Below the pieces are notes generated by a model. That model saw only the letters and a list, made by a program, of their open reading frames with translations. It was not told where the DNA came from and did no database searches. From the NCBI RefSeq assembly GCF_000013625.1, contig NC_009659.1, forward strand, positions 930,001-994,000: a stretch of DNA of 64,000 nt. Reading direction: 5' to 3'. Shown here in pieces: positions 11,022 to 20,759 of this stretch (position 1 is the stretch's first letter; every line of letters begins with the position of its first letter). Source of the DNA: Janthinobacterium sp. Marseille. Lineage in GTDB: Bacteria > Pseudomonadota > Gammaproteobacteria > Burkholderiales > Burkholderiaceae_D. Position numbers and translations under genes: made by a program.

Positions 11022-13742
11022 TTACCCAAATACTGCTTTCCATAAAGCTTCAACGTCGGCAATTTCCTTGGCAACCCGTTCCGTCTCAACCCGGGCCCGC
11101 TCCGCCCCCTGCAGACGTATCTGATGCTGCATTTTGCGGAAGGTGCGGTAAGCATCCGCCACCTTGCCAGACAGGTTTTGATCAATCAGCCCCAGTTCGC
11201 CACACAGCTTCAACAAGGCAATATTCCCGATATCACCGGTCAGGCGTGCATGCTGCGCCGAGTCGCGCAAGACTAAAAATTGGACGATGAATTCGATATC
11301 GATCATGCCGCCGTTGTCATGCTTGAGGTCGAACAGGTCGCTGCGGTTCGGATGCGCATCATGCAGTTTCTTGCGCATATCCAGCACATCACTCTTCAAC
11401 TTCACCGGATCGCGCGTCTGGCGCAGGACATTGACGCGTATCGCCTCAAAGCGTGCGCCGATGTCGGCGTCGCCAGCGCAGAAACGGGCGCGGGTCAGGG
11501 CTTGGTGTTCCCATGGCCAGGCCGAGGTGGACTGGTATTTCTCAAAAGAGGAAACCGTCGACACCAGCAAACCGCTGGCGCCGTCAGGCCGGAGCGCGAT
11601 GTCGACATCGAACAGGATGCCGGCCGGGGTATGCGCGGTCATCCAGGTGATGAAGCGTTGTGCCAGCTTCGCATACAGCGCCGGTGCTTCCTGGTCATCA
11701 TCATCGTAGAGGAAGATGACATCAAGGTCCGACGCATAGCCGAGCTCCTTGCCGCCCAGCTTGCCGTAGGCAATCACCGAAAACTTGGGATCTTCGCGAT
11801 GGCGGGTCGGCAGCGTTTTCCAGATGGCGTGTATGGTTTCGGCCACCAGCTTGTCCGCCAGCTCCGATAAATGATCGGCCAGGCGTTCGACGCTGAGGTC
11901 GCCGACCAGATCCTGTGCCAGCAGGCGTATCAATTGCGCATGGTGCATTTCGCGCAAGGCATCCATTTGCCGTTCGGTATCTCCCGGCGTTTCATCCAGG
12001 CGTCGGCGGCAGTCACGGGCAAAGGCATTCCAGTCCGGTGCCGCTTTCAATGTACGGTCATCCAGCAATTCATCGAGCAGGATGGGATGGCGCGTCAAAT
12101 ACTGAGCAGCCCAGTCGCTGGCGGCGATCATGCGGATCACGCGTTCCAGTGCATGCGGGTATTCGGTCAACAGGGCCAGATAGGCTGCACGCCGTGCAAT
12201 TGCTTCAAAGAAATTCAATAAGCGATTCAGCGCCAGCGAACGGGTTTCGGTGACTTTGGCGACGATGGGCAGGGAAGCGTTGACGAGTGCAACCAGCTTG
12301 TTGCGGCTGGCTTCCGGCAAGGATTGCAGGCGTGGCGAGTGCCAGGTCGATAGCAGGCGCTGCGCAGAATCGGCCGCGTGGTCGAAGGACAGGGTAGTCA
12401 GATAGGTTTCTATCGCTTCCGCATTGTCGCTATCGCTCAGGACCGCACTCAGTTCTGCATTGACGTTTTCATCTGTTGCATTATCGCTGGCCTTGTCGCT
12501 GAAGATTTCATCGAACTGCGTCGCCACCAGCTTGCGTTGTTCTTCCAGCGCTGCCAGCAGCGATGCGACATCGTTGTAACCCATCATTTGCGCGACGATC
12601 AGGCGATCTGCTTCATTCGCCGGCAGCGTATGGGTTTGCGCATCGTCCAGGTATTGCAGCCGGTGTTCCAGGTTGCGCAGGAAGGTATAGGCATGCAGCA
12701 ATTGCTCGACCACTTCGGGTTTGAATAATTGCTTTTCGGCCAGGATACGCAGTGTGCGACGCGTCGAGCGGTCACGCAACGCGGCATCACGGCCGCCGCG
12801 TATTAACTGGAATACCTGTGCCAGGAATTCGATTTCGCGGATGCCGCCGCGGCCCAGCTTGACGTTGTTGCTGCGATCCGGGTGGCGCGCTTCCTGCCGT
12901 GTGACTTCGGCACGGATTTGCGCATGCATATTGCGGATCGCATCAATCGAGCCGTAATCCAGGTAACGGCGATAGACGAAGGGGCGGATGATTTTTTCCA
13001 GTGCTTCGATATCGGCCGGTTTGCCGGTCAGCGCACGCGCCTTGACCCAGGCATAGCGCTCCCATTCGCGGCCTTGCACGATCAGGTATTCCTCCACCAT
13101 GCCAAAGCTCGCGGCCAGCGGGCCGGACACGCCGTTAGGCCGTAAAGCCATGTCGACGCGGAAGGTAAAGCCGTCTTCGGTGATTTCGGACAGGGCGGCG
13201 ATCAGCTTCTTGCCGAGCCGTGTAAAGAACTCATGGTTGGACAACTGGCGCTGTTCCGGCGTGGTGGTGACGGTTTCGCCATCTTCCGGATAGACGAAAA
13301 TCAGGTCGATATCTGAAGAAACGTTCAATTCGCCGCCACCCAGCTTGCCCATGCCGAGCACGATCATTTCCTGGGTTTCGCCTGATTCGGCTCCCACCGG
13401 CGTGCCGTGGATAGCCACCATATCCGCCATGACCGCAGCCAGGTGCTGCTGTACCGCGAAGTCGCCGAAGGCGGTCATGGTATCGACCACTTCCGCCAGG
13501 TCGGCCTGGCCGCTGAGGTCGCGCCGGATCAGGGTCACGATCACCAGATTGCGCAAGCGCCGCATCGCGGCCGGCAGTGAAGCACCGCTATCTGTTTCGT
13601 TTTGTAAAATCCGAGCGAAAACCTCGGGGTTCAGGGATAATTTGCCGACTTCGGCTACCTTTTGTGCGCGGGATTCATCCGCGTTAATCCATCGGGTATA
13701 AAACCGGGATGCAGCAACTTGGGTCAAAGGTATGTTCGTCAC
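11022..13742 (-). CDS. glnE: Bifunctional glutamine synthetase adenylyltransferase / deadenylase
   Basis: A 906-residue enzyme that adenylylates and deadenylylates glutamine synthetase in response to PII and glutamine. Two nucleotidyltransferase domains are visible. The first has GGGELNVSSDIDLIFVY at about residues 135-150; the second, near residue 660, has GGKELGYASDLDVIFLY. In the characterised E. coli enzyme the N-terminal copy removes and the C-terminal copy adds AMP. Length is slightly below the E. coli 946 residues. It is transcribed divergently from the YhdP-type gene, with 132 bases between starts. No glnA or glnB is in the window. Confidence 0.96.
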   Translation of the reverse strand: MTNIPLTQVAASRFYTRWINADESRAQKVAEVGKLSLNPEVFARILQNETDSGASLPAAMRRLRNLVIVTLIRRDLSGQADLAEVVDTMTAFGDFAVQQHLAAVMADMVAIHGTPVGAESGETQEMIVLGMGKLGGGELNVSSDIDLIFVYPEDGETVTTTPEQRQLSNHEFFTRLGKKLIAALSEITEDGFTFRVDMALRPNGVSGPLAASFGMVEEYLIVQGREWERYAWVKARALTGKPADIEALEKIIRPFVYRRYLDYGSIDAIRNMHAQIRAEVTRQEARHPDRSNNVKLGRGGIREIEFLAQVFQLIRGGRDAALRDRSTRRTLRILAEKQLFKPEVVEQLLHAYTFLRNLEHRLQYLDDAQTHTLPANEADRLIVAQMMGYNDVASLLAALEEQRKLVATQFDEIFSDKASDNATDENVNAELSAVLSDSDNAEAIETYLTTLSFDHAADSAQRLLSTWHSPRLQSLPEASRNKLVALVNASLPIVAKVTETRSLALNRLLNFFEAIARRAAYLALLTEYPHALERVIRMIAASDWAAQYLTRHPILLDELLDDRTLKAAPDWNAFARDCRRRLDETPGDTERQMDALREMHHAQLIRLLAQDLVGDLSVERLADHLSELADKLVAETIHAIWKTLPTRHREDPKFSVIAYGKLGGKELGYASDLDVIFLYDDDDQEAPALYAKLAQRFITWMTAHTPAGILFDVDIALRPDGASGLLVSTVSSFEKYQSTSAWPWEHQALTRARFCAGDADIGARFEAIRVNVLRQTRDPVKLKSDVLDMRKKLHDAHPNRSDLFDLKHDNGGMIDIEFIVQFLVLRDSAQHARLTGDIGNIALLKLCGELGLIDQNLSGKVADAYRTFRKMQHQIRLQGAERARVETERVAKEIADVEALWKAVFG

Positions 13743-13874
13743 GGGCTGGGAGAGAGTATCCTAGGGGTTCTTGATGATTGCGGTGTAAGTCCGCGCTGTT
13801 GTCGGCTTATGTCAGTTTTTGGCCTGCCGGCTGTTTTATTCTACGCGAAGTCGACTCACCGACCTTTTTGATTG

Positions 13875-16800
13875 ATGCCTACAGATCAACGTCCACCAGA
13901 ACCGAGCCAGGCTGCGCATTCGTTGCAGACCGGCTGGCGCTCGATCCAGGCATGCCTGAGCTATGCCAACCGGGCCAGCTTTAATGCGCTGTGCTGGTTG
14001 GGCAAGCTGTTGCTGGTGGCTTATTTTATATTCTGTGTGCTCTTCCTCGGTTTGCGCTATGTGGTCTTGCCGCAAATCTCCAACTACCGTGTCGATGTGG
14101 AAAATGTCGCGACCAAGGCGATCGGGCGTCCGGTCACCATCGGTTCGATCGATGCATCCTGGCACGGCTTGCGTCCTTTCCTCTCGCTGGACAATGTCGC
14201 GATTTATGACAAGGGTGGGGATGTCGCCTTGCGCCTGCCCAAAGTCTCGGCCACCGTGTCGTGGTGGTCGGTCATGGTGGCCGACCTGCGCCTGCATAGC
14301 CTGGAGATAGACAAGCCGGACATGGATGTCGAACGCGACGCCAATGGCAACTTCTATGTAGCCGGCATGCTGATTGATATGCAAAAGGATGGCGACGGCA
14401 AGGCTGCCAACTGGATACTGTCGCAGCGCGAAATCCGCATCAAGGACGGGCAACTGCGCTGGCAGGACAAATCGCGGCAGGCACCGGAACTGTTGCTCAA
14501 CGATGTGAATGTGGTCTTGCATAATGAAGGCCGGCATCATCAGTTCGCTTTGAAAGCGACGCCGCCGGCTGCCATAGCTGCGCCGCTGGATGTGCGTGCG
14601 GCGTTCGACCACCCTTATTTTTCCAAGAAGATTTCCGACGCCACGCGTTGGACCGGCACCATTTATACCGCGGTACGCGATACCGAACTGGCGGCCTGGA
14701 AAACCTATATCGACTTCCCGTTTGAGTTGCAGCAAGCCAAGGGTTCCCTGCGGGCGTGGCTGAGCTTCGACCATGCGCGTATCGCCGACCTGACCGCTGA
14801 CCTGGCCTTGTCCGATGTGTCGGCGCAATTGCGCAAGGATTTGGTGCCGCTGGAACTGACTTCGGCAAATGGCCGTATTGCGATCAGCGAGCCATTGGAC
14901 ACGAGTCCGCGCGACGGTAAGCCGACTTTCGGCGCGCAGGGTTATACGATTTCGCTGATGAATTTCTCGCTGCTGACGCGCGACGGCCTGGTTTTGCCGA
15001 GCACCACCTTGAGCAAGCGCTATGTGGCGGCGAAGAAAGACGTGCCGGAACATGCGGAAATCCTGGTCAAGCAACTGGACTTGCAAGCCTGGGCCAATTT
15101 TGCCGGTCGCCTGCCGCTGCCGGAAGAGCAGTTGCGCATGATCAGCGATTTTGCGCCGCGTGGTGTGTTGAAGGATTTTTCGGCGCAGTGGGCCGGTGCT
15201 TATCCGGAGATTGCTTCCTACAAAATCAAAGGTGATTTTGCGAACCTGTCGATGAATGCGCAGCCGGCCCGTTCGGCCCGTGCCGCCACTGCGACTGCGC
15301 CGGCGCAAGCGGCAATCCCGGCGATTCCCGGCTTTGAGAATTTATCCGGACGGATAGATGCGAACAGCCAGGGCGGCAATATCGTGCTGGCATCCGACCA
15401 GCTCAAGCTGGCCTTGCCGACCTATTTTTCCGAACCTGAAGTGGCGTTCGATACCTTCAATATGGATGCGCAGTGGGCTTTCCAGAAGAACGATCAATTC
15501 CTGCTTAGCGTGAAGGGCCTGAATTTTGTGCAGCAGGGTTTGACCGCTTCCCTGTCCGGTACGCATCTGATGCCTTTACACAAGAAGGCCGGGCATGACC
15601 TCGGTACGATCGATGTGACAGGCAATATCTCGGGACTGGAGCTCAACAAGATAGGCAATTACCTGCCTACCGCAATGAATGCCGATTTCCGTACCTGGCT
15701 TTCACATGCCCTGATCGCCGGTACCTTGCGCGATGCCCGCATCAAGCTGAAAGGCGACCTTGCGCATTTCCCTTTCCATACGACCAAGCCGAATGAAAAA
15801 CCGAAAGGTGAATTTACCTTTGGTGGCCGGATTGATGATGGTGGCCTGAATTACGCGCCTGACATGTTCGCCAAGGATGGCAAGAAACCGATGTGGCCTT
15901 TGCTGGAAAAAGTGAAGGGCACCATCCTGTTCGACCGCACCCGCATGGAAATCAAGGGTGAAAGCGGCAAGACCAATGGCGCGGATGTATCGAATGTAAA
16001 AGCCGTGATCCCGGATTTGCTCGCCGACAATCCTGTGCTGGAAATTGACGGCAATGCAGCCGGTACCCTGCAGACCCTGGTGCAGTACACGCTGGATAGC
16101 CCGGTAGCGGAATGGATAGACCACTTCACTGATGAGACCAAGGCCAGCGGCAATGCGACGCTGGGACTCAAGTTGCAATTACCGCTGCACAAAATGATAG
16201 ATGCCAAGGTGCAGGGCATATTGAAATTCAATAACAATAATGTGACCTTGCAAAATGTGATCCCGATGATGTCGGGTACCACAGGCCAACTGGAATTCAA
16301 TGAAAAGGGTTTGACGCTGAATGGCATCAAATCGACTTTCCTGGGTGGCCCGCTGACAGTGACTGGTGGCACGCAAAAAGACGGCAATATCCTGATCAAG
16401 GGTGACGGCACGCTGACTGCTGCGGGCTTGCGCAAAAACTATCCATCACCGGCGATGCAGAAGCTGGTGGACAAGATCAACGGCAGCACGCGTTTCGGTG
16501 TCACGATCGGCGTGCGCAGCAAGCGCGTTGATGTCGTGGTGGATTCCAATTTGCGTGGCCTCGGCCTGGATTTCCCGGCACCTTTGAACAAGGCGGCCAA
16601 AGATGCCTTGCCGCTCAAGTTCGAACAACTGAGCCTGGCGCCTGATGCGACGGGCCTGATGCGGGACAACCTGAAAGTGGCACTGGGACCGGCCATCGTC
16701 GCTAACTATGCACGTGAAAAGAATACCAGCGTCGCGAACCCGGAGTGGCGTGTCGTCTACGGCGGCATCGGCGTGAACACACCGGCTCCTGTGCCGACGA

Positions 16801-18065
16801 GCGGACTGGCGCTCAATATCAGCATGCGTTCGCTGAATGTCGACGACTGGCTGAAAGTGATGTCGACCGATGCCGTCGATCCAAAGAAGAAGGTAGCGGC
16901 TGATCCCTTAAGCGCGCTGAATATGTCGCAGTATGTGGAACCGACCAGTATTGCGGTGCGCGCGACGGAATTGAATTTGCTGGACAAGAAATTCGATAAT
17001 GTCGTGCTCGGCGCAACCCATGATAAAGGTGCGTGGCAAGCCAACGTCGATGCCGCGCAAATGTCCGGTTATTTGACTTGGATTGAATCGTCATCGGGAC
17101 GCGGCCTCGGCAAGGTGACGGCAAGATTGTCATCGCTGACTGTACCGAAGACGGCGAATACCGAAGTCAAGAATCTGCTCGACGGCGTTGATACCGCAAC
17201 GGAAATGCCGGCACTCGATGTGATCGCCGATAATTTTGAATTGATGGGCAAGAAACTCGGCCGCCTCGAATTGCTGGCACATTATGTGCGCGCTACCGAG
17301 GGCAGGGAATGGCGTATCCGCAATTTGTCGCTGAGCAATCCGGATGCAAGCCTGAAGGCCAGTGGCAGCTGGCTGGCGAAGAAGAGCGGTAATAGTTCCA
17401 GCCTTGATTACAGTATGAACATCAATAACGCGGGCAATCTGCTCGGCCGTTTCGGCTTTGCTGACGTCGTGCGTAGCGGCAAAGGAAAAATGGAAGGCAC
17501 AATCAGCTGGAAGGGACTGCCATTCTCCATCGATTACCCGAGCTTGTCCGGCAATATCAACCTGGATATGGCGTCCGGCCAGTTCCTGAAAGTTGAACCG
17601 GGTGCGGCGAAACTGCTGGGCGTACTCAGTCTGCAATCGATACCGCGCCGCCTGACCCTGGATTTCCGCGATGTGTTTTCTGAAGGCTTTGCCTTCGACG
17701 GCATCACCGGCAGCGCCAACATCAACAATGGCGTGGCGTCCACCAATAACCTGAAAATGCGCGGTGTCAGCGCGACGGTCTTGATAGACGGCTCGGCCGA
17801 TATCGACAAGGAATCGCAAAACCTGCGCGCAGTCGTGATCCCGGAAATCAATGCTGGTGCGGCCTCGGTCGCTTATGCGCTGGCGGTCAATCCAGTGATT
17901 GGTGCCGGTACCTTCCTGGCGCAACTCTTCCTGCGTGAACCATTGATGCGCGCGTTTACGTTTGAATACATGATTACCGGACCGTGGAAGGATCCGAACG
18001 TCACCAAGGTGGAACGCAAGACGGAACAATCGTCAACACCGGCACCGGCCGCAACGCCCGGGTAA
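13875..18065 (+). CDS. YhdP/AsmA-like family envelope protein (DUF3971 type)
   Basis: A very large protein (1396 residues from the ATG; a TTG lies one codon upstream). A single N-terminal membrane segment around residues 39-60 (LLLVAYFIFCVLFLGL) is followed by a long beta-rich region without further membrane spans. The opening after the membrane segment (VENVATKAIGRPVTIGSIDASW) and the C-terminal AsmA-like part, ending with a hydrophobic GAGTFLAQLFLREPLM segment, match the YhdP family. E. coli YhdP is one of the bridge-like proteins implicated in moving phospholipid between inner and outer membrane. Residues after about 1380 are Pro/Ala/Thr-rich. The nitrilase-family gene follows 49 bases later and tldD after that, an order I recall as common in Burkholderiales. 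Confidence 0.88.
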   Translation: MPTDQRPPEPSQAAHSLQTGWRSIQACLSYANRASFNALCWLGKLLLVAYFIFCVLFLGLRYVVLPQISNYRVDVENVATKAIGRPVTIGSIDASWHGLRPFLSLDNVAIYDKGGDVALRLPKVSATVSWWSVMVADLRLHSLEIDKPDMDVERDANGNFYVAGMLIDMQKDGDGKAANWILSQREIRIKDGQLRWQDKSRQAPELLLNDVNVVLHNEGRHHQFALKATPPAAIAAPLDVRAAFDHPYFSKKISDATRWTGTIYTAVRDTELAAWKTYIDFPFELQQAKGSLRAWLSFDHARIADLTADLALSDVSAQLRKDLVPLELTSANGRIAISEPLDTSPRDGKPTFGAQGYTISLMNFSLLTRDGLVLPSTTLSKRYVAAKKDVPEHAEILVKQLDLQAWANFAGRLPLPEEQLRMISDFAPRGVLKDFSAQWAGAYPEIASYKIKGDFANLSMNAQPARSARAATATAPAQAAIPAIPGFENLSGRIDANSQGGNIVLASDQLKLALPTYFSEPEVAFDTFNMDAQWAFQKNDQFLLSVKGLNFVQQGLTASLSGTHLMPLHKKAGHDLGTIDVTGNISGLELNKIGNYLPTAMNADFRTWLSHALIAGTLRDARIKLKGDLAHFPFHTTKPNEKPKGEFTFGGRIDDGGLNYAPDMFAKDGKKPMWPLLEKVKGTILFDRTRMEIKGESGKTNGADVSNVKAVIPDLLADNPVLEIDGNAAGTLQTLVQYTLDSPVAEWIDHFTDETKASGNATLGLKLQLPLHKMIDAKVQGILKFNNNNVTLQNVIPMMSGTTGQLEFNEKGLTLNGIKSTFLGGPLTVTGGTQKDGNILIKGDGTLTAAGLRKNYPSPAMQKLVDKINGSTRFGVTIGVRSKRVDVVVDSNLRGLGLDFPAPLNKAAKDALPLKFEQLSLAPDATGLMRDNLKVALGPAIVANYAREKNTSVANPEWRVVYGGIGVNTPAPVPTSGLALNISMRSLNVDDWLKVMSTDAVDPKKKVAADPLSALNMSQYVEPTSIAVRATELNLLDKKFDNVVLGATHDKGAWQANVDAAQMSGYLTWIESSSGRGLGKVTARLSSLTVPKTANTEVKNLLDGVDTATEMPALDVIADNFELMGKKLGRLELLAHYVRATEGREWRIRNLSLSNPDASLKASGSWLAKKSGNSSSLDYSMNINNAGNLLGRFGFADVVRSGKGKMEGTISWKGLPFSIDYPSLSGNINLDMASGQFLKVEPGAAKLLGVLSLQSIPRRLTLDFRDVFSEGFAFDGITGSANINNGVASTNNLKMRGVSATVLIDGSADIDKESQNLRAVVIPEINAGAASVAYALAVNPVIGAGTFLAQLFLREPLMRAFTFEYMITGPWKDPNVTKVERKTEQSSTPAPAATPG

Positions 18066-18114
18066 TATATACAAAAATGCTTGTGTCTGAATACTGCAAA
18101 CAGAAAGCTGAACC

Positions 18115-18924
18115 ATGACGAACCCCCTCTCGCGCGTGGCCGCGATCCAGATGGTTTCCACTCCATCGATAGAAGAGAATATCGCTACCGCCAAACGTCT
18201 GATTGCAGAAGCTGCACAGCAAGGCGCGCAATTGGTCCTGCTACCCGAGTACTGGGCGGCGATGGGCATGCAGGAAACCGATAAGCTGGGCTATGCCGAG
18301 CAAGTCGATATCGGACCGATCCAAAGCTTTATGGCGGCTACCGCGCGCGAACATCAAATCTGGCTGATAGGCGGCACTTTGCCGCTGGCGGCCGATGTTG
18401 CAGATAAAGTCTTGAATACGATGATGGTGTACAACCCGGCAGGCGAGCGGGTCAAACGCTATGACAAGATCCATCTGTTCAGCTTCACCAAGGGTGAAGA
18501 ATCCTATGATGAAGCGCGTACCATCGTGCATGGCAATGAGGTCACCACCTTCGATGCGCCTTTCGGCAAAGTCGGCTTGTCGGTTTGCTATGACCTGCGC
18601 TTTCCCGAGCTATACCGTGCAATGGGTGATTGCACATTGATCGTGGTGCCGGCGGCATTTACCTATACAACCGGCAAGGCGCACTGGGAAATCCTGCTGC
18701 GCGCACGGGCGATTGAAAACCAGTGCTACGTGCTGGCGGCGGCGCAGGGTGGTCGCCATAAGAATGGCCGTACAACCTGGGGCCATAGCATGCTGATCGA
18801 TCCCTGGGGTGAGGTCAAAACCGTGCTGGCAGAGGGCGAAGGCCTTGTAATCGGGGATATTGAACCCCATCATCTATCAGGTATCCGGGAAAATCTTCCT
18901 GCGTTGAAACATCGCAAGCTGTAG
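18115..18924 (+). CDS. Carbon-nitrogen hydrolase (nitrilase superfamily, Nit-type amidase)
   Basis: A 269-residue amidase with the complete Glu-Lys-Cys triad: Glu45 in LLPEYW, Lys118 in RYDKIHLF and Cys158 in LSVCYDLRFPELYR. The LRFPELYR block is characteristic of the Nit1/Nit2 branch, whose studied members hydrolyse deaminated glutathione or alpha-keto amides such as 2-oxoglutaramate. The exact substrate is inferred only at branch level. It lies between the YhdP-type gene and tldD on the same strand, with short gaps. Confidence 0.9.
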   Translation: MTNPLSRVAAIQMVSTPSIEENIATAKRLIAEAAQQGAQLVLLPEYWAAMGMQETDKLGYAEQVDIGPIQSFMAATAREHQIWLIGGTLPLAADVADKVLNTMMVYNPAGERVKRYDKIHLFSFTKGEESYDEARTIVHGNEVTTFDAPFGKVGLSVCYDLRFPELYRAMGDCTLIVVPAAFTYTTGKAHWEILLRARAIENQCYVLAAAQGGRHKNGRTTWGHSMLIDPWGEVKTVLAEGEGLVIGDIEPHHLSGIRENLPALKHRKL

Positions 18925-19010
18925 TAGTTGGGGGCGAATACGGCCATATGCTCTACAATTCGCTTATCCGAATCAATTTTTGCGCTTGACGCGTGAATAG
19001 CAAAGACACA

Positions 19011-20471
19011 ATGACTCCATTTGAACCAAATCTTAAAACGCTAGCCGTCGCCCGCGATGTGTTGTTGACGCCTTTTGGCCTGGATGAATCCATCCTGATC
19101 AAAACACTGGGAACGATGTTCACGCATCGCGTCGACTATGCAGATTTGTATTTCCAGTTCACCAAGAGTGAAGGCTGGAGTCTGGAAGAAGGCATCGTCA
19201 AGACCGGCAGCTTCTCCATCGACCAGGGTGTCGGTGTGCGTGCCGTGTCCGGTGACAAGACCGCATTCTCGTATTCGGATGAAATCTCCGAACGTGCGTT
19301 GCTGGAAGCGGCATTGGCAACGCGCACCATTGCGCGCCAGGGTGCAGGCAAGGTCAAGGTTGCTTCGGCGATCCAGGCCGGCGGCGGTCGTTCGCTGTAC
19401 CTGCCGCATGACCCGCTGACTTCGCTGGATGCCACCGAAAAAGTAAAGCTGCTGGAAAAGATAGAACGTATTGCACGCGCCAAAGATCCGCGTGTGGTGC
19501 AAGTCATGGCCGGCCTCGCCGGTGAATATGATGTGGTGTTGGTGGTACGCAGCGATGGCGTACTGGCAGCCGATATCCGTCCGCTGGTACGCGTGTCGAT
19601 TACCGTGATCGCCGAACAGAACGGTCGTCGTGAAATGGGTTCCAGCGGTGGCGGTGGTCGCTATAGCTATGCTTACTTCGACGATGAACTGCTGGAAAAA
19701 TACGCGAGCGAAGCGGTTGCTTCGGCGCTGGTGAACCTCGAAGCGCGTCCGGCACCTGCCGGTCCGATGACCGTGGTGCTTGGCCCCGGCTGGCCTGGCG
19801 TGCTCTTGCACGAAGCGATTGGTCATGGCCTGGAAGGTGATTTCAATCGCAAGGGTTCCAGTGCATTCTCCGGTCGCATCGGTGAACGCGTCGCGGCCAA
19901 AGGCGTGACTGTAGTCGATGACGGCACCATTGCTGATCGTCGCGGTTCGCTGAATATCGATGATGAAGGCAATCCGACGCAATGCACGACGCTGATCGAA
20001 GACGGCATCCTGAAGGGCTATATCCAGGACACCATGAATGCGCGCCTGATGAAGATGCCGGTTACCGGTAATGCGCGCCGTGAATCGTTCGCGCACCTGC
20101 CTATGCCGCGCATGACGAATACTTATATGCTGGGTGGCGACAAAGATCCGGCAGAAATCCTGGCATCGGTAAAGAACGGTTTGTATGCGGTGAACTTCGG
20201 CGGCGGTCAGGTCGATATCACCAACGGCAAATTCGTGTTCTCGGCCAGCGAGGCTTATATGATTGAAGACGGCAAGGTAACTTACCCGGTCAAGGGTGCC
20301 ACCCTGATCGGTAACGGCCCTGACGTTTTGAATCGCGTATCGATGATAGGTAACGATATGCGCCTCGACAGCGGTGTCGGTGTGTGCGGCAAGGAAGGCC
20401 AGAGCGTGCCGGTAGGCGTCGGTCAGCCTACCTTGCGCATAGATGGCGTAACAGTGGGCGGTACGGCTTGA
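19011..20471 (+). CDS. tldD: Metalloprotease TldD
   Basis: A 486-residue zinc protease subunit. The [16 protein letters not shown] block carries the HExxxH zinc motif, about residue 267. The [18 protein letters not shown] and [11 protein letters not shown] blocks follow the E. coli TldD sequence closely to the end (TVGGTA). With its partner PmbA/TldE it degrades unfolded peptides and trims modified peptides such as microcin B17 and CcdA; no partner is in the window. An in-frame GTG at 18993 would add six residues. Neither start has a strong ribosome-binding site, and the ATG at 19011 was preferred. Confidence 0.95.
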   Translation: MTPFEPNLKTLAVARDVLLTPFGLDESILIKTLGTMFTHRVDYADLYFQFTKSEGWSLEEGIVKTGSFSIDQGVGVRAVSGDKTAFSYSDEISERALLEAALATRTIARQGAGKVKVASAIQAGGGRSLYLPHDPLTSLDATEKVKLLEKIERIARAKDPRVVQVMAGLAGEYDVVLVVRSDGVLAADIRPLVRVSITVIAEQNGRREMGSSGGGGRYSYAYFDDELLEKYASEAVASALVNLEARPAPAGPMTVVLGPGWPGVLLHEAIGHGLEGDFNRKGSSAFSGRIGERVAAKGVTVVDDGTIADRRGSLNIDDEGNPTQCTTLIEDGILKGYIQDTMNARLMKMPVTGNARRESFAHLPMPRMTNTYMLGGDKDPAEILASVKNGLYAVNFGGGQVDITNGKFVFSASEAYMIEDGKVTYPVKGATLIGNGPDVLNRVSMIGNDMRLDSGVGVCGKEGQSVPVGVGQPTLRIDGVTVGGTA

Positions 20472-20528
20472 TAGTGTTGGTATTCAAGCCATAATTGCCA
20501 TATCTGCCACGCCTTTTTACCGTTTTAC

Positions 20529-20557
20529 TTGCGAAACCGGCTGATTTATTGCACTAT
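20529..20557 (+). promoter_or_regulatory. Possible promoter of the aroG leader transcript
   Basis: TTGCGA at 20529-20534 and CACTAT at 20552-20557 are separated by 17 bases. They would place the transcript start about 25 bases before the leader-peptide ATG. The -10 match is only three of six, so this is a weak inference supported mainly by its position. Confidence 0.35.
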
Positions 20558-20589
20558 TGCTGACAGATAACTGCATTACACGTGAAAAC

Positions 20590-20661
20590 ATGACTTCCTC
20601 GCGCTTCCAATTTTACTTTTACTTTAGCTATTCCAGCCCAACGGCGGTGGAGAAGCGGTAA
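20590..20661 (+). CDS. Phe/Tyr-rich leader peptide of the aroG attenuator
   Basis: A 23-codon reading frame (ATG at 20590, TAA at 20659-20661) whose centre reads FQFYFYFSY: four Phe and three Tyr codons in nine positions (20605-20631). Such a density of the end-product amino acids is the hallmark of a transcription-attenuation leader peptide. It is followed by a rho-independent terminator (20697-20726) and then aroG, encoding DAHP synthase, the first step towards Phe and Tyr. The ribosome-binding site is weak. Ribosomes stalling at uncharged tRNA-Phe or tRNA-Tyr would leave 20643-20648 free to pair with the terminator's 5' arm. The frame is too short for normal ORF calling. Confidence 0.85.
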   Translation: MTSSRFQFYFYFSYSSPTAVEKR

Positions 20662-20726
20662 GCGCGCAGGTAAAAAAAGCTTAGACCGAAATTCTTTAAA
20701 AAACCGCCCGCGATGGCGGTTTTTTA
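20643..20726 (+). promoter_or_regulatory. aroG attenuator: antiterminator and terminator
   Basis: The terminator stem pairs ACCGCC (20703-20708) with GGCGGT (20715-20720), followed by TTTTTATTTT. An identical GGCGGT copy at 20643-20648, inside the end of the leader-peptide frame, can pair with the same ACCGCC and so prevent the terminator. A second possible pairing joins CGGT (20656-20659) with ACCG (20685-20688). The geometry is correct: a ribosome reaching the leader stop at 20661 would cover 20643-20648 and allow termination, while one stalled at the aromatic codons would expose it. The layout is that of classical Phe/Trp attenuators, but no experiment is known to me for this gene. Confidence 0.82.
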
Positions 20727-20759
20727 TTTTTGCAGAACAGATTTTGACTGGAGAAAAAC

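Noticed and set aside
10763..11290. A 175-codon plus-strand frame after gap
   Set aside because: It crosses the inverted-repeat element and then runs antisense to glnE; Pro/Arg/Ser-rich translation with no ribosome-binding site.
13836..15308. A 490-codon minus-strand frame opposite the YhdP-type gene
   Set aside because: The plus-strand gene continues without break through this stretch with family-like sequence; the antisense frame is Arg/Gln/His-rich shadow.
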